Positions 6,589 to 13,885 of a DNA stretch of 15,905 nt are shown in pieces; positions within the stretch are counted from its first letter, which is position 1; the number at the start of each line of letters is the position of its first letter. A model generated the notes under the pieces. That model saw only the letters and a program-made list of their open reading frames with translations, was not told the origin of the DNA and did no database searches. The stretch covers positions 1 to 15,905 of the forward strand of contig DGGX01000129.1 of the NCBI GenBank assembly GCA_002392385.1. The letters run 5' to 3'. The stretch comes from Lachnospiraceae bacterium UBA3863. GTDB lineage: Bacteria > Bacillota > Clostridia > Lachnospirales > Lachnospiraceae. A program made the position numbers and the translations under genes.

Positions 6589-6615
6589 ATGAAATCGAGT
6601 TTTACACAATAAAAC
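6589..6615 (+). promoter_or_regulatory. KdgR/IclR-type operator, copy B
   Basis: ATGAAATCGAGTTTTAC at 6589-6605 differs from copy A at only two of 17 positions and keeps TGAAA-N5-TTTTA. The third half-site TAAAAC at 6610-6615 has the same spacing as in copy A and forms a perfect second palindrome, GTTTTA-N5-TAAAAC, overlapping the first. It lies 31 bases before the ATG at 6647, so bound protein would block transcription start. Confidence 0.7.
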
Positions 6616-6646
6616 TTTTAGAGACATCATTTAACAGGGAGGCAGC

Positions 6647-7615
6647 ATGGCTAGGTTCAAGGTAGTAATATCGGAATGCTATTACGAGAACGTTGATCAG
6701 GAGACTGAGATCCTGAGGAATATTGACGCGGATCTGGTTCGCTGTTCCTGTAAGACCGAGGAGGATGTTATTGCGGCCGCCAAGGACTGTGACGCGCTGA
6801 TCTGCCAGTTCGCGCCGATCACCCGCAGGGTGATCGAAACACTGGACCGGTGCAAGGTCATCGTGCGGTACGCCATCGGGGTGGACATCATCGACCTCAA
6901 GGCGGCCGAGGAGAAGGGCATCTACGTCTGCAACGTGCCGGACTATTGTATCGACGAGGTCTCCAATCACGCGATCGCGCTTCTCATGGACTGCGCACGC
7001 AAGCTGACCCTGATCGCCGGCAACGCGAAGAAGGGCATCACCGGATACCAGGCCGTAAAGCCCATGCTCCGTATGGAGGGCAAGACCCTGGGACTGGTCG
7101 GCTTCGGACGGATCCCCCGCTGTGTCGCTCACAAGATGCAGAATTTCGGCCTGCAGATCATTACCTATGATCCCTATCTGCCGGACGGGGCGGCCGAGGC
7201 AGTGGGTGTGAAGAAGGTCTCCTTCGAAGATCTCCTTCGTGAGAGTGATTACATCTCCGTGCACTGCCCGCTGACGGAAGAGACCCACCACCTCTTCGAC
7301 AGAGAGGCCTTCGAGAAGATGAAGGACCAGGCTGTTTTCGTGAACACCTCCCGCGGCGCCGTCGTGGATGAGGAGGCGCTGGAAGAGGCACTGCGCACCG
7401 GTCAGATCGGCATGGCGGGTCTGGATGTGACGGAGAAGGAACCGATCACTCCTGAGCATCCCCTCCTGCAGTTGGACAACGCCGTCGTGACGCCGCACAT
7501 CGCCTGGTATACAGAGGAATCCGTCCTGGCCCTGCAGCGCATGGTGGCAGAGGAGACGGCACGTGTCCTTACAGGCAATCCGCCCAAACATCCGGTCAAT
7601 CATCCGGCAGTGTAA
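6647..7615 (+). CDS. D-isomer-specific 2-hydroxyacid dehydrogenase
   Basis: This 322-residue NAD-dependent enzyme of the phosphoglycerate dehydrogenase/CtBP-like group interconverts a 2-hydroxy acid and a 2-keto acid. The Rossmann motif at 152-157 is GFGRIP, in which the usual third Gly is Pro, a variant known from CtBP-like subfamilies. Asp175 ends the second strand and favours NAD. The catalytic residues Arg236 (NTSRG), Glu265 (EKEP) and His284 (PHIAW) are all present. AGGGAGG lies 4 bases before the ATG. It is the first gene after operator B and is followed 45 bases later by the kinase gene. Its role could be oxidation of an aldonate at C2 or reduction of a keto acid; sequence does not decide which. 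Confidence 0.9.
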   Translation: MARFKVVISECYYENVDQETEILRNIDADLVRCSCKTEEDVIAAAKDCDALICQFAPITRRVIETLDRCKVIVRYAIGVDIIDLKAAEEKGIYVCNVPDYCIDEVSNHAIALLMDCARKLTLIAGNAKKGITGYQAVKPMLRMEGKTLGLVGFGRIPRCVAHKMQNFGLQIITYDPYLPDGAAEAVGVKKVSFEDLLRESDYISVHCPLTEETHHLFDREAFEKMKDQAVFVNTSRGAVVDEEALEEALRTGQIGMAGLDVTEKEPITPEHPLLQLDNAVVTPHIAWYTEESVLALQRMVAEETARVLTGNPPKHPVNHPAV

Positions 7616-7660
7616 GGGGACAGCGCATACGGAAAGGCAGGTAAGGAGGAGACAGACAGT

Positions 7661-8683
7661 ATGTTCAGTGTTATTGATTGCGGGACAACAACGACCCGGA
7701 TCTATATCGTGGAAGAGGACGGCAGGATCCTGGCAAGCGGGCGGACCAAGGTCGGCGTGCGGGACACATCGATCACAGGCTCGCGCGACAAGCTGCGTGA
7801 CGGTGTGCGGGACCTGTTCTTCCAGGTACTCAAGGACAATAATATCGCGGACGAGGACGTTAAATTCGCCATCGCTTCCGGCATGATCACATCGGAGGTC
7901 GGTCTGATCGAGATCCCGCACCTGGTGGCGCCGGTGGGACTGGAGGAGCTGTCCGGCGGTATCTATAAGTGCGAGGACCCGGCGGTCCTGCCCATCGGAC
8001 GCCCGATCTATTTCATCCGCGGCATCCGCAACCATTATCCCGACCAGGCGCGGGCCGAGGATCTGCGCGACATCGACTTTATGAGGGGAGAAGAGGTCCA
8101 GATCATCGGCATCATGAAGATGCGCCAGCTCCAGCTCCCGGCCAGCATCGTGACGCTTTCCTCCCACACGAAGATCATTTACATCAACGAGGAGGGCAAG
8201 GCGGAGGCCAGCTGCACCACCATCAGCGGCCAGTTCTATGAGGCCCTCGTCAGCTCCACCAACATCGGCAAGTCCATCATCCCGGTAGAGGGGGAGGAGC
8301 CCGGCGGCTACAGCTATGAGGAGCTGATCAGCGTGGCGACAGACTGTGTGCGTCACGCGGGTCTGGGGCGTACGATGCTCATGCCCCGCTTCCTGCAGGT
8401 GCTGCTGAAGACAGACAGCCGGGAGAGAGGGATCTTCATCGACGCGGCCATCGCGGCCGATGACCTCAAGGCCTTCCGCGAGATGCGGGACAAGGGCTGC
8501 GCCAGCAACAGGTACTTCTTCTACGGCCAGGAGGGCCGCTGCAGGATGTACGACTACATGCTGAAGAAGGAATTCGGAGACGATCTGGATATCACCTTCG
8601 TCTACGACAGCGATGAGATCGATCAGTTCACGATCCAGGGCGCGATCGCCGTTGCCCAGAGCGTGATCAGGCAGAACAGCTGA
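7661..8683 (+). CDS. 2-keto-3-deoxy-galactonokinase (DgoK) family kinase
   Basis: This 340-residue kinase of the ASKHA fold is related to DgoK, which phosphorylates 2-keto-3-deoxy-galactonate at C6 with ATP. The phosphate-1 loop DCGTTTTRIYIVEEDG starts at residue 6. The family hallmark MRGEEVQIIG is at 141-150, followed by SSHTK at 167-171, the position of PGTHSK in classical DgoK, and by the ISGQFYE strand. It is somewhat longer than the roughly 290 residues of E. coli DgoK, with an extra segment around 115-140 (FIRGIRNHYPDQ). TAAGGAGGA lies 10 bases before the ATG. The aldolase gene begins 17 bases after the stop, supporting a kinase-aldolase step pair. The true substrate may be another 2-keto-3-deoxy acid. 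Confidence 0.85.
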   Translation: MFSVIDCGTTTTRIYIVEEDGRILASGRTKVGVRDTSITGSRDKLRDGVRDLFFQVLKDNNIADEDVKFAIASGMITSEVGLIEIPHLVAPVGLEELSGGIYKCEDPAVLPIGRPIYFIRGIRNHYPDQARAEDLRDIDFMRGEEVQIIGIMKMRQLQLPASIVTLSSHTKIIYINEEGKAEASCTTISGQFYEALVSSTNIGKSIIPVEGEEPGGYSYEELISVATDCVRHAGLGRTMLMPRFLQVLLKTDSRERGIFIDAAIAADDLKAFREMRDKGCASNRYFFYGQEGRCRMYDYMLKKEFGDDLDITFVYDSDEIDQFTIQGAIAVAQSVIRQNS

Positions 8684-8700
8684 TAAGGAGGGATAGGCAA

Positions 8701-9588
8701 ATGTTCCAGATGTATGGGGTCAATCCCCCGATGTGTACACCTTTTCAGGAGAACGGAGAGCTGGATATCGCTTCCCTGAAGGCGCTGGTGAGCTTCCTGC
8801 GGGACAGAGTGGACGGACTTTTTGTCTGCGGGTCCTATGGCGGCGGCGTCCTGATGACCGAGGAGGAGCGCAGGCAGGTGCTGGAAGTCACCCTGGCCGA
8901 GGTCGGCGGCAAGATCCCCGTCATCGCCCATGTGGGAACAGCCGATTCGCTGAGCGCCAGGCGCCTGACGGAGCACGCCGTGAAGAGCGGGGCGGCAGCC
9001 GTCGCGGCCGTCGGTCCCTATTACTTCAAACATTCCAGAGACAACGTGCTCAGCTATTTTGACACGCTGGTCAAGGCCGCCGGGGACACCCCCGTGTATG
9101 TCTACAACAATCCCCAGTTCCAGGGATATCCCATGGACGTCAGCCTGATCCGGGACCTCAAGGACAAGGTCGGCGTCAGGGGCATCAAGGACGCCACCTT
9201 CGACATCCAGATGATGGCCAAGTACATGCGGCTCTTCAAGAGCGACACCTTCGATGTGGCACTCGGGACCGAGGCCATGTGGCTGTCCGCCTGGGCGCTC
9301 GGATGCAGGGCCTTCATGCCGGGCATCGCCAATGCCTTCCCGGAGATCTGCAAGAAGATGTTCGAGGAGAGCATGAAGGGGGATATCGAGGCCTGCAGAG
9401 AGACCCAGTTCGAGATCAACGAGATGCGGGAGATCATGTACCTGGCCAAATCGACCCAGCTGGCCATCTACGCCATGCTGGAGCTCCGGGGCATTGCCAG
9501 ATGCTATCCCCGCGCACCCTTCGTGCCGGCTTCGGAAGAAGAGAAGGCGCATATCCGGGAACGGCTTGTTCAGCTGAAACTGCTGTGA
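8701..9588 (+). CDS. DapA/NanA-family class I aldolase (keto-deoxy sugar acid aldolase)
   Basis: This 295-residue TIM-barrel protein of the dihydrodipicolinate synthase/N-acetylneuraminate lyase family cleaves a 2-keto acid to pyruvate plus an aldehyde through a lysine Schiff base. The Schiff-base lysine is Lys163 (GIKDA) and the assisting tyrosine Tyr135 (YNNP). The PYY motif at 106-108 supplies the inter-subunit tyrosine. The usual GTTGE or GSTGE loop reads CGSYGGG at 43-49, so the second Thr of DapA is Tyr here and the following Glu is missing. True DapA activity is therefore unlikely. AAGGAGGG is the ribosome binding site. Following the DgoK-like kinase, cleavage of a phosphorylated 2-keto-3-deoxy acid is the best inference. 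Confidence 0.88.
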   Translation: MFQMYGVNPPMCTPFQENGELDIASLKALVSFLRDRVDGLFVCGSYGGGVLMTEEERRQVLEVTLAEVGGKIPVIAHVGTADSLSARRLTEHAVKSGAAAVAAVGPYYFKHSRDNVLSYFDTLVKAAGDTPVYVYNNPQFQGYPMDVSLIRDLKDKVGVRGIKDATFDIQMMAKYMRLFKSDTFDVALGTEAMWLSAWALGCRAFMPGIANAFPEICKKMFEESMKGDIEACRETQFEINEMREIMYLAKSTQLAIYAMLELRGIARCYPRAPFVPASEEEKAHIRERLVQLKLL

Positions 9589-9646
9589 GTATACACTGTA
9601 CAGGCAAAGGATGTAGAAACCTATCAAAAAAAGGGAGGTAAAAGGC

Positions 9647-10744
9647 ATGAAAAAAGTGTTGGCATTGTTGTTGACGGCTGTCATGGGCACGATGCTGCTG
9701 GCCGGCTGCGGCGGATCTTCCGCGGGTGCCGGATCAGGCGGTGACACCAAGGAAGAAGCGGCAGCGCCTGCTCAGGAGACAGCTGCTGAACCGGAAGTGA
9801 CTTTTAAGCTCGGCTGGGCAGAGACCGCTGAGCGCGAAGGACATCCCCTCTCTCAGGCGGCCTATACCTTCGCGGAGCAGGTGGAGCAGCTTTCGGGCGG
9901 CACCATGAAGGTGGAGCTCTATCCCGCCGCACAGCTGGGCGATGCTTCGTCCATGCTGACCCAGGTGGAAGCCGGCACCCTGGAGAGCTGCATGAGTATC
10001 TCCAACGGACAGTTCGCGACCAGCTACTATAAGGATCTGGGCTTCCTGGATATCCCTTTTCTGTTCGATTCCGCCCAGGAGGCTTATGACCTGCTGAATC
10101 CTGAGGGAGATTTCTTCAAGGAGCTGCAGGCAGATATCGCCACCAAGACCGGTATCCGTCCTCTGGTATTCTTCAACGAGGGCCTGCGCCACATCACGAA
10201 CTCCAAGCGGGAGATCAAGACGCCTGAAGACCTGAAGGGCCTCAAGATCCGTACCATGAACGTGGCAGCCCACATGAAGATGTTCGAAGATCTGGGAGCT
10301 CAGCCGACCAACATTTCCTGGAACGAACTTTATACAGCTCTGCAGACCGGCCTTGTCGACGCGCAGGAGAACCCGGTGATCAATGCTGTTTACATCAGCG
10401 CATGGGAAGTGCAGAAATACATGACCCTTGACGGACATGTCTGCCTCTGCGGCCTCTTCTGCATGAATGACGGTTTCTACAACAGCCTCACCGACGAGCA
10501 GAAGGCTGTGGTCGATCAGGCTGCCAGGGAAGCCCTGAAGGCCGAGTACAAGATGTTCTCCGACAACGAGGCCAAGGCTCTCGAGACCCTGAAGGAGAAC
10601 GGACTGCAGATCACGGAACTGACACCTGAAGAGAAGCAGGCTTTCGTCGATGCCTGCCAGGCGGATATCATCGAGTACCTGAAGAGCGAGATGGATACAC
10701 CTGAACTTATTGACCGTGTTCTCAAGGAATTAGGAAAGAACTGA
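9647..10744 (+). CDS. TRAP transporter solute-binding lipoprotein (DctP family)
   Basis: This 365-residue extracytoplasmic substrate-binding protein delivers an organic or sugar acid to the DctQM permease. The signal peptide ends in the lipobox LAGC, with Cys21 as lipidation site. A Gly/Ala/Glu-rich linker reaches to about residue 50, and the DctP domain follows. Family blocks are GLRHITNSKREI (179-190), LKGLKIRT with the carboxylate-binding Arg202, GAQPTNISWNELYTALQTG, and the Asn of QENP at 240-243. Its substrate is probably a carboxylated sugar derivative, because that Arg anchors carboxylates and the neighbours process such acids. GGGAGGT lies 8 bases before the ATG. It overlaps dctQ by one base. 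No separate promoter or terminator is visible in the 58-base gap after the aldolase gene. Confidence 0.95.
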   Translation: MKKVLALLLTAVMGTMLLAGCGGSSAGAGSGGDTKEEAAAPAQETAAEPEVTFKLGWAETAEREGHPLSQAAYTFAEQVEQLSGGTMKVELYPAAQLGDASSMLTQVEAGTLESCMSISNGQFATSYYKDLGFLDIPFLFDSAQEAYDLLNPEGDFFKELQADIATKTGIRPLVFFNEGLRHITNSKREIKTPEDLKGLKIRTMNVAAHMKMFEDLGAQPTNISWNELYTALQTGLVDAQENPVINAVYISAWEVQKYMTLDGHVCLCGLFCMNDGFYNSLTDEQKAVVDQAAREALKAEYKMFSDNEAKALETLKENGLQITELTPEEKQAFVDACQADIIEYLKSEMDTPELIDRVLKELGKN

Positions 10745-11265
10745 TGAAACAGTACGTATCCTTTTGCCGGAAACTGAACAGGACGCTGACGCTGGTCGGC
10801 GTCCTGATCCTGGCATTCTCTATCATCCTGACTTTCGTACAGGTCATCCTGCGCAATTTCTCAGGCTTCTCCTTTAAATGGGCGGAGGAAACGACAAGAT
10901 ACCTGGTGATCTATGCCGTCTATCTTGTCTCGGGACGTCTCCTGCTGGAGAACCGCAACTCGGTGGTCGACATGTTCTACAACATGTTCCCCGAGACGGT
11001 CCGCAAGGTGCTGAACTCCCTGTTCTACCTGCTGATCGCGGCATTTCTGGCAGTCATGATGTACTACGGCTATACCCTGGTCTCCCGCAACCTGAAGATC
11101 TGGTGCGCATCCATTCACATTCCCTGGGCTGTGCCCTTCGGCGCCCTGCTCGTGGGCAGTCTTGGCATGCTGCTGCAGATACCCGCCAAGCTGTACCTGG
11201 TATGGACCGGCGGAGCCATGAGGGAAGATGAAGGCTCGGCCGCAGCAGAAGGAGGGCAGAAATGA
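10744..11265 (+). CDS. TRAP transporter small permease (DctQ family)
   Basis: This 173-residue integral membrane protein has four predicted helices, at about 14-37, 50-69, 90-112 and 125-150. It shows the conserved WAEETTRYLVIY motif starting at Trp46, typical of DctQ. DctQ pairs with DctM and helps dock the binding protein; transport is driven by a sodium gradient in characterised members. Its ATG shares one base with the dctP stop (TGATG), and its own stop overlaps the dctM start (ATGA), so translation is coupled across all three genes. The short charged C-terminal tail is probably cytoplasmic. Confidence 0.94.
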   Translation: MKQYVSFCRKLNRTLTLVGVLILAFSIILTFVQVILRNFSGFSFKWAEETTRYLVIYAVYLVSGRLLLENRNSVVDMFYNMFPETVRKVLNSLFYLLIAAFLAVMMYYGYTLVSRNLKIWCASIHIPWAVPFGALLVGSLGMLLQIPAKLYLVWTGGAMREDEGSAAAEGGQK

Positions 11266-12557
11266 ACCCGCTTGTAATGGCGCTGATCCTGTTTTTGGTC
11301 CTGATGTTTCTGGGGATGCCCATCGTCTTCGTGATGTGCGTATCCTCCCTGTCATATTGTGTGTTCAGCGGCAACTATGTCTATCTGATGGTCATCATCG
11401 AGAAGATGTTCCGCGGCATGGACAGCTTTGTCCTGCTGGCCATCCCTATGTTCATCATGTGCGGAGAGGTCATGAACCGCGGCGGCATCACCAATGCCAT
11501 CGTGGGATTCGCTGATCTGATCGTGGGACGGCTCAAGGGCGGTCTGGCCTATGTGAATACCCTGGCCTCCACCTTCTTTGCCGGTATCACGGGTTCTGCG
11601 CTGTCGGACATCGCCTCGCTGGGCTCCATCCTGATCCCTTCCATGGAAAAACAGGGCTATACCAGGGACTTCGCCTGCGCGGTCACCGCCGCGACGGCCA
11701 TCCAGGGTCCTCTGATCCCGCCGTCCATTCCGGCTGTCCTGGTGGCCTCCGCGACCGGTCTCTCCACCGGCGCCCTCTTCTGGGGCGGCGCAGTGCCGGG
11801 CGTCATGATCGGCGGAGTCGCCGCCGTGATCATCTTCATCGAGGGCTTCCGGCATGATTTCCCCAAGCGGACCACGAAGATCCCCCTGAAGGACGCGGTC
11901 AGGATCACTCTGCGCTCGGTGCTGCCTCTGATGACGGTCGTCATCATTCTGGTGGGCATGAGCTCCGGCAAGTTCACGCCTACGGAGGCGGCCGCCGTGG
12001 CTCTGATGTATGCCATCCTTATCACGACGCTGCTCTACAAACCCATTCCCATCAAGGAAATGTTTGAGATCCTGGGCAATGTCCTGATGCAGACGGCCAC
12101 CATCTATCTGATCATCGCCGGCGCGACGACCTTCTCCTATATCCTGGCCATCGAGAACATTCCCGCCAAGCTGTCGAAGATCATCAACACCTATGCGCAT
12201 TCCCAGTGGCAGGTGCTGCTGATCATCAATATCATCCTGCTGATCTGGGGCATGTTCATGGACACCTCGCCGTCCATCCTGGTCCTGGTGCCGATCCTCT
12301 TCCCGGTGGCAACGGCCGCGGGCATCCATCCCATTCATTTCGGCGTCATCACCATCGTCAACCTGATGATGGGCCTGCTGTCGCCCCCCTTCGGAATGGC
12401 CCTCTACACGACGCAGTCGGTGGGTAAGTGCGACATGGTCGGTCTGCTCAAGGAGGTCTGGCCTTTCATCGTCGGAGACCTGGTCGTGCTGTTCATCATC
12501 AGTGCCTTCCCGGAGATCGTGCTGGCCCTGCCCCGTCTGTTCGGAATGGTGAAATAA
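11262..12557 (+). CDS. TRAP transporter large permease (DctM family)
   Basis: The 431 residues match the usual length of DctM, the transport subunit with many membrane helices. Characteristic motifs are all present: FAGITGSALSDIASLGSILI (106-125), IPPSIP (152-157), GKFTPTEAAAVA (236-247), GMFMDTSPSILVLVPIL (330-346) and GLLSPPFGMALY (371-382). It imports the acid captured by the DctP lipoprotein, using a cation gradient. It starts inside the dctQ stop codon and is followed one base after its own stop by the LarA-like gene, so all four genes are likely one transcript. The intact copy allows the relic at 1822-2067 to be recognised as a damaged DctM. Confidence 0.95.
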   Translation: MNPLVMALILFLVLMFLGMPIVFVMCVSSLSYCVFSGNYVYLMVIIEKMFRGMDSFVLLAIPMFIMCGEVMNRGGITNAIVGFADLIVGRLKGGLAYVNTLASTFFAGITGSALSDIASLGSILIPSMEKQGYTRDFACAVTAATAIQGPLIPPSIPAVLVASATGLSTGALFWGGAVPGVMIGGVAAVIIFIEGFRHDFPKRTTKIPLKDAVRITLRSVLPLMTVVIILVGMSSGKFTPTEAAAVALMYAILITTLLYKPIPIKEMFEILGNVLMQTATIYLIIAGATTFSYILAIENIPAKLSKIINTYAHSQWQVLLIINIILLIWGMFMDTSPSILVLVPILFPVATAAGIHPIHFGVITIVNLMMGLLSPPFGMALYTTQSVGKCDMVGLLKEVWPFIVGDLVVLFIISAFPEIVLALPRLFGMVK

Positions 12558-12558
12558 T

Positions 12559-13866
12559 ATGTTCATTGACTTTCCAGAGGTATCCGGAGTCATTTCTCTC
12601 TCTGCGGAGACAATTAAGCTGCCTGAGGTGCGACGCGTCAGGCAGCTCTTTTGTAATGACTCTATAGAAAACATAGAAGCCCATCTGGAGGAGAGACTGC
12701 GCCGGCAGCTGGCGGGCGGGCCCTCCCTGCGGGGCAGGCGGATCTGCATAACGGCCGGCAGCCGGGGGATACCCCACTTCCCCCTGATTCTGCGGACAGT
12801 CTGCCGCTGCCTTAAGGAACTGGGAGCGGAGCCCTTCATCATACCCGCCATGGGAAGCCACGGCGGCGCCACGGCAGAGGGGCAGAAACAGATCCTCACG
12901 GACTACGGGATCACAGAAGAGGCCATGGGGGCACCGGTCTGCTCCTCCATGGAGGTGGTGCAGTACGGCATACTGCCCGACGGGACGCCCCTTTACTGCG
13001 ACCGGCTGGCCGCCCAGGCGGACGGGATCGTCCTCATGAATAAGGTCAAACCCCATACGGACTTCCGCGGGCCCCACGAGAGCGGCCTGGCCAAAATGAT
13101 CGCCATCGGCATCGCCAAGCACAAGGGGGCGACGGCCTTCCACGCCATCGGCTTCCGCCGCTTCGCGGAGATGATCCCGGCCGCGGCGGAAATCTTCCTG
13201 AAGACCTTCCCTGTGGTGTGCGGCATCGGCATCGTCCAGAATGCCTATGATGAGATCAGTGAGCTGGAGGTCGCGGGGAAGGACGGCATCATGGACCTGG
13301 ACAGGCGGCTGTTGGAGCACGCGCGCGCGTCCATGGCCAGATTCAAATTCCAAGAGACGGATGTCCTGGTGATCGATGAGATCGGCAAGGAGATCAGCGG
13401 CTACGGACAGGACCCCAACGTCACCGGAAGGGCGAACGGAAGAGCGCCGGGCTTCTCGGAGATCTTCAAGGCGGACAGAATGTTCATACGCGGACTGACG
13501 GCCGGGACCCATCACAACGGGGCAGGCCTTGCGGAGGCGGATGTCACGACCCGCGCCTGCCTGCGGCAGGTGGATTTCGGGCCGACCTGGACGAACCTGA
13601 TCACGTCCGGCGTGATCGAGGGCTGTAAGATCCCCATGTACGCCGATAATGATCTGGAGGCCCTGAAGCTGACCATCGCCTGCTGCTGCAATAAGGACCC
13701 GGAGACCCTGCGCCTGGTCCGCATCCGCAACACCATGGCCCTGCATGAGATCGAGGTGTCCCGGGGACTCTATGAAGCCATCAAGGATGACCCGGAGATC
13801 CAACCGGTGAGCGACTATTATTCCCTGCCCTTCGACGCGGCGGGGAACCTGCCGGTGTTTGGCTGA
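12559..13866 (+). CDS. LarA-superfamily (DUF2088) protein, possible nickel-pincer-dependent racemase/epimerase
   Basis: This 435-residue protein is related to the nickel-dependent lactate racemase LarA. LarA-type enzymes use the nickel-pincer nucleotide cofactor to invert a 2-hydroxy acid centre by hydride transfer; relatives act on malate or aldonates. Visible blocks are LPEVRRVRQ (21-29), GSRGIP (67-72), PAMGSHGGATAEGQ (96-109), NKVKPHTDFRG (161-171), SGLAKMIAIGIAKHKGA (175-191) and DFGPTWTNLITSG (339-351). His101 and His166 are spaced like LarA His108 and His174, and Lys179 is a candidate for the cofactor-linked lysine. It starts one base after the dctM stop, with only a weak ribosome site, suggesting coupling. 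The cofactor-making genes larB, larC and larE are not in the window. The substrate is unknown; a sugar acid imported by the TRAP system is the natural guess. Confidence 0.82.
   Translation: MFIDFPEVSGVISLSAETIKLPEVRRVRQLFCNDSIENIEAHLEERLRRQLAGGPSLRGRRICITAGSRGIPHFPLILRTVCRCLKELGAEPFIIPAMGSHGGATAEGQKQILTDYGITEEAMGAPVCSSMEVVQYGILPDGTPLYCDRLAAQADGIVLMNKVKPHTDFRGPHESGLAKMIAIGIAKHKGATAFHAIGFRRFAEMIPAAAEIFLKTFPVVCGIGIVQNAYDEISELEVAGKDGIMDLDRRLLEHARASMARFKFQETDVLVIDEIGKEISGYGQDPNVTGRANGRAPGFSEIFKADRMFIRGLTAGTHHNGAGLAEADVTTRACLRQVDFGPTWTNLITSGVIEGCKIPMYADNDLEALKLTIACCCNKDPETLRLVRIRNTMALHEIEVSRGLYEAIKDDPEIQPVSDYYSLPFDAAGNLPVFG
12617..12652 (+). other. terminator-like hairpin inside the LarA-like coding region
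   Basis: AGCTGCCTGA at 12617-12626 is exactly reverse-complemented at 12638-12647 and followed by CTTTT. It begins about 20 codons into the gene. The residues it encodes (KLPEVRRVRQLF) belong to a conserved family block, so it is coding sequence. It may nevertheless lower read-through from the transporter genes into this gene. Confidence 0.45.
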
Positions 13867-13885
13867 AACGGAGGGATCTGCCTCC

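Noticed and set aside
6602..8356. Very long open frame on the minus strand
   Set aside because: It lies opposite two well-supported + strand genes (dehydrogenase and kinase), has no family motifs, and reflects GC-rich codon bias in the antisense frame.
9589..9646. Separate promoter or operator for the TRAP genes
   Set aside because: No TGAAA-N5-TTTYA box, no convincing -35/-10 pair and no terminator seen in the 58 bases, so read-through from the aldolase gene is more likely.
11352..12899. Long minus-strand open frame across dctM and the LarA-like gene
   Set aside because: The translation is rich in His, Asp, Gln and Arg without domain structure, the pattern of an antisense shadow of membrane-protein codons.
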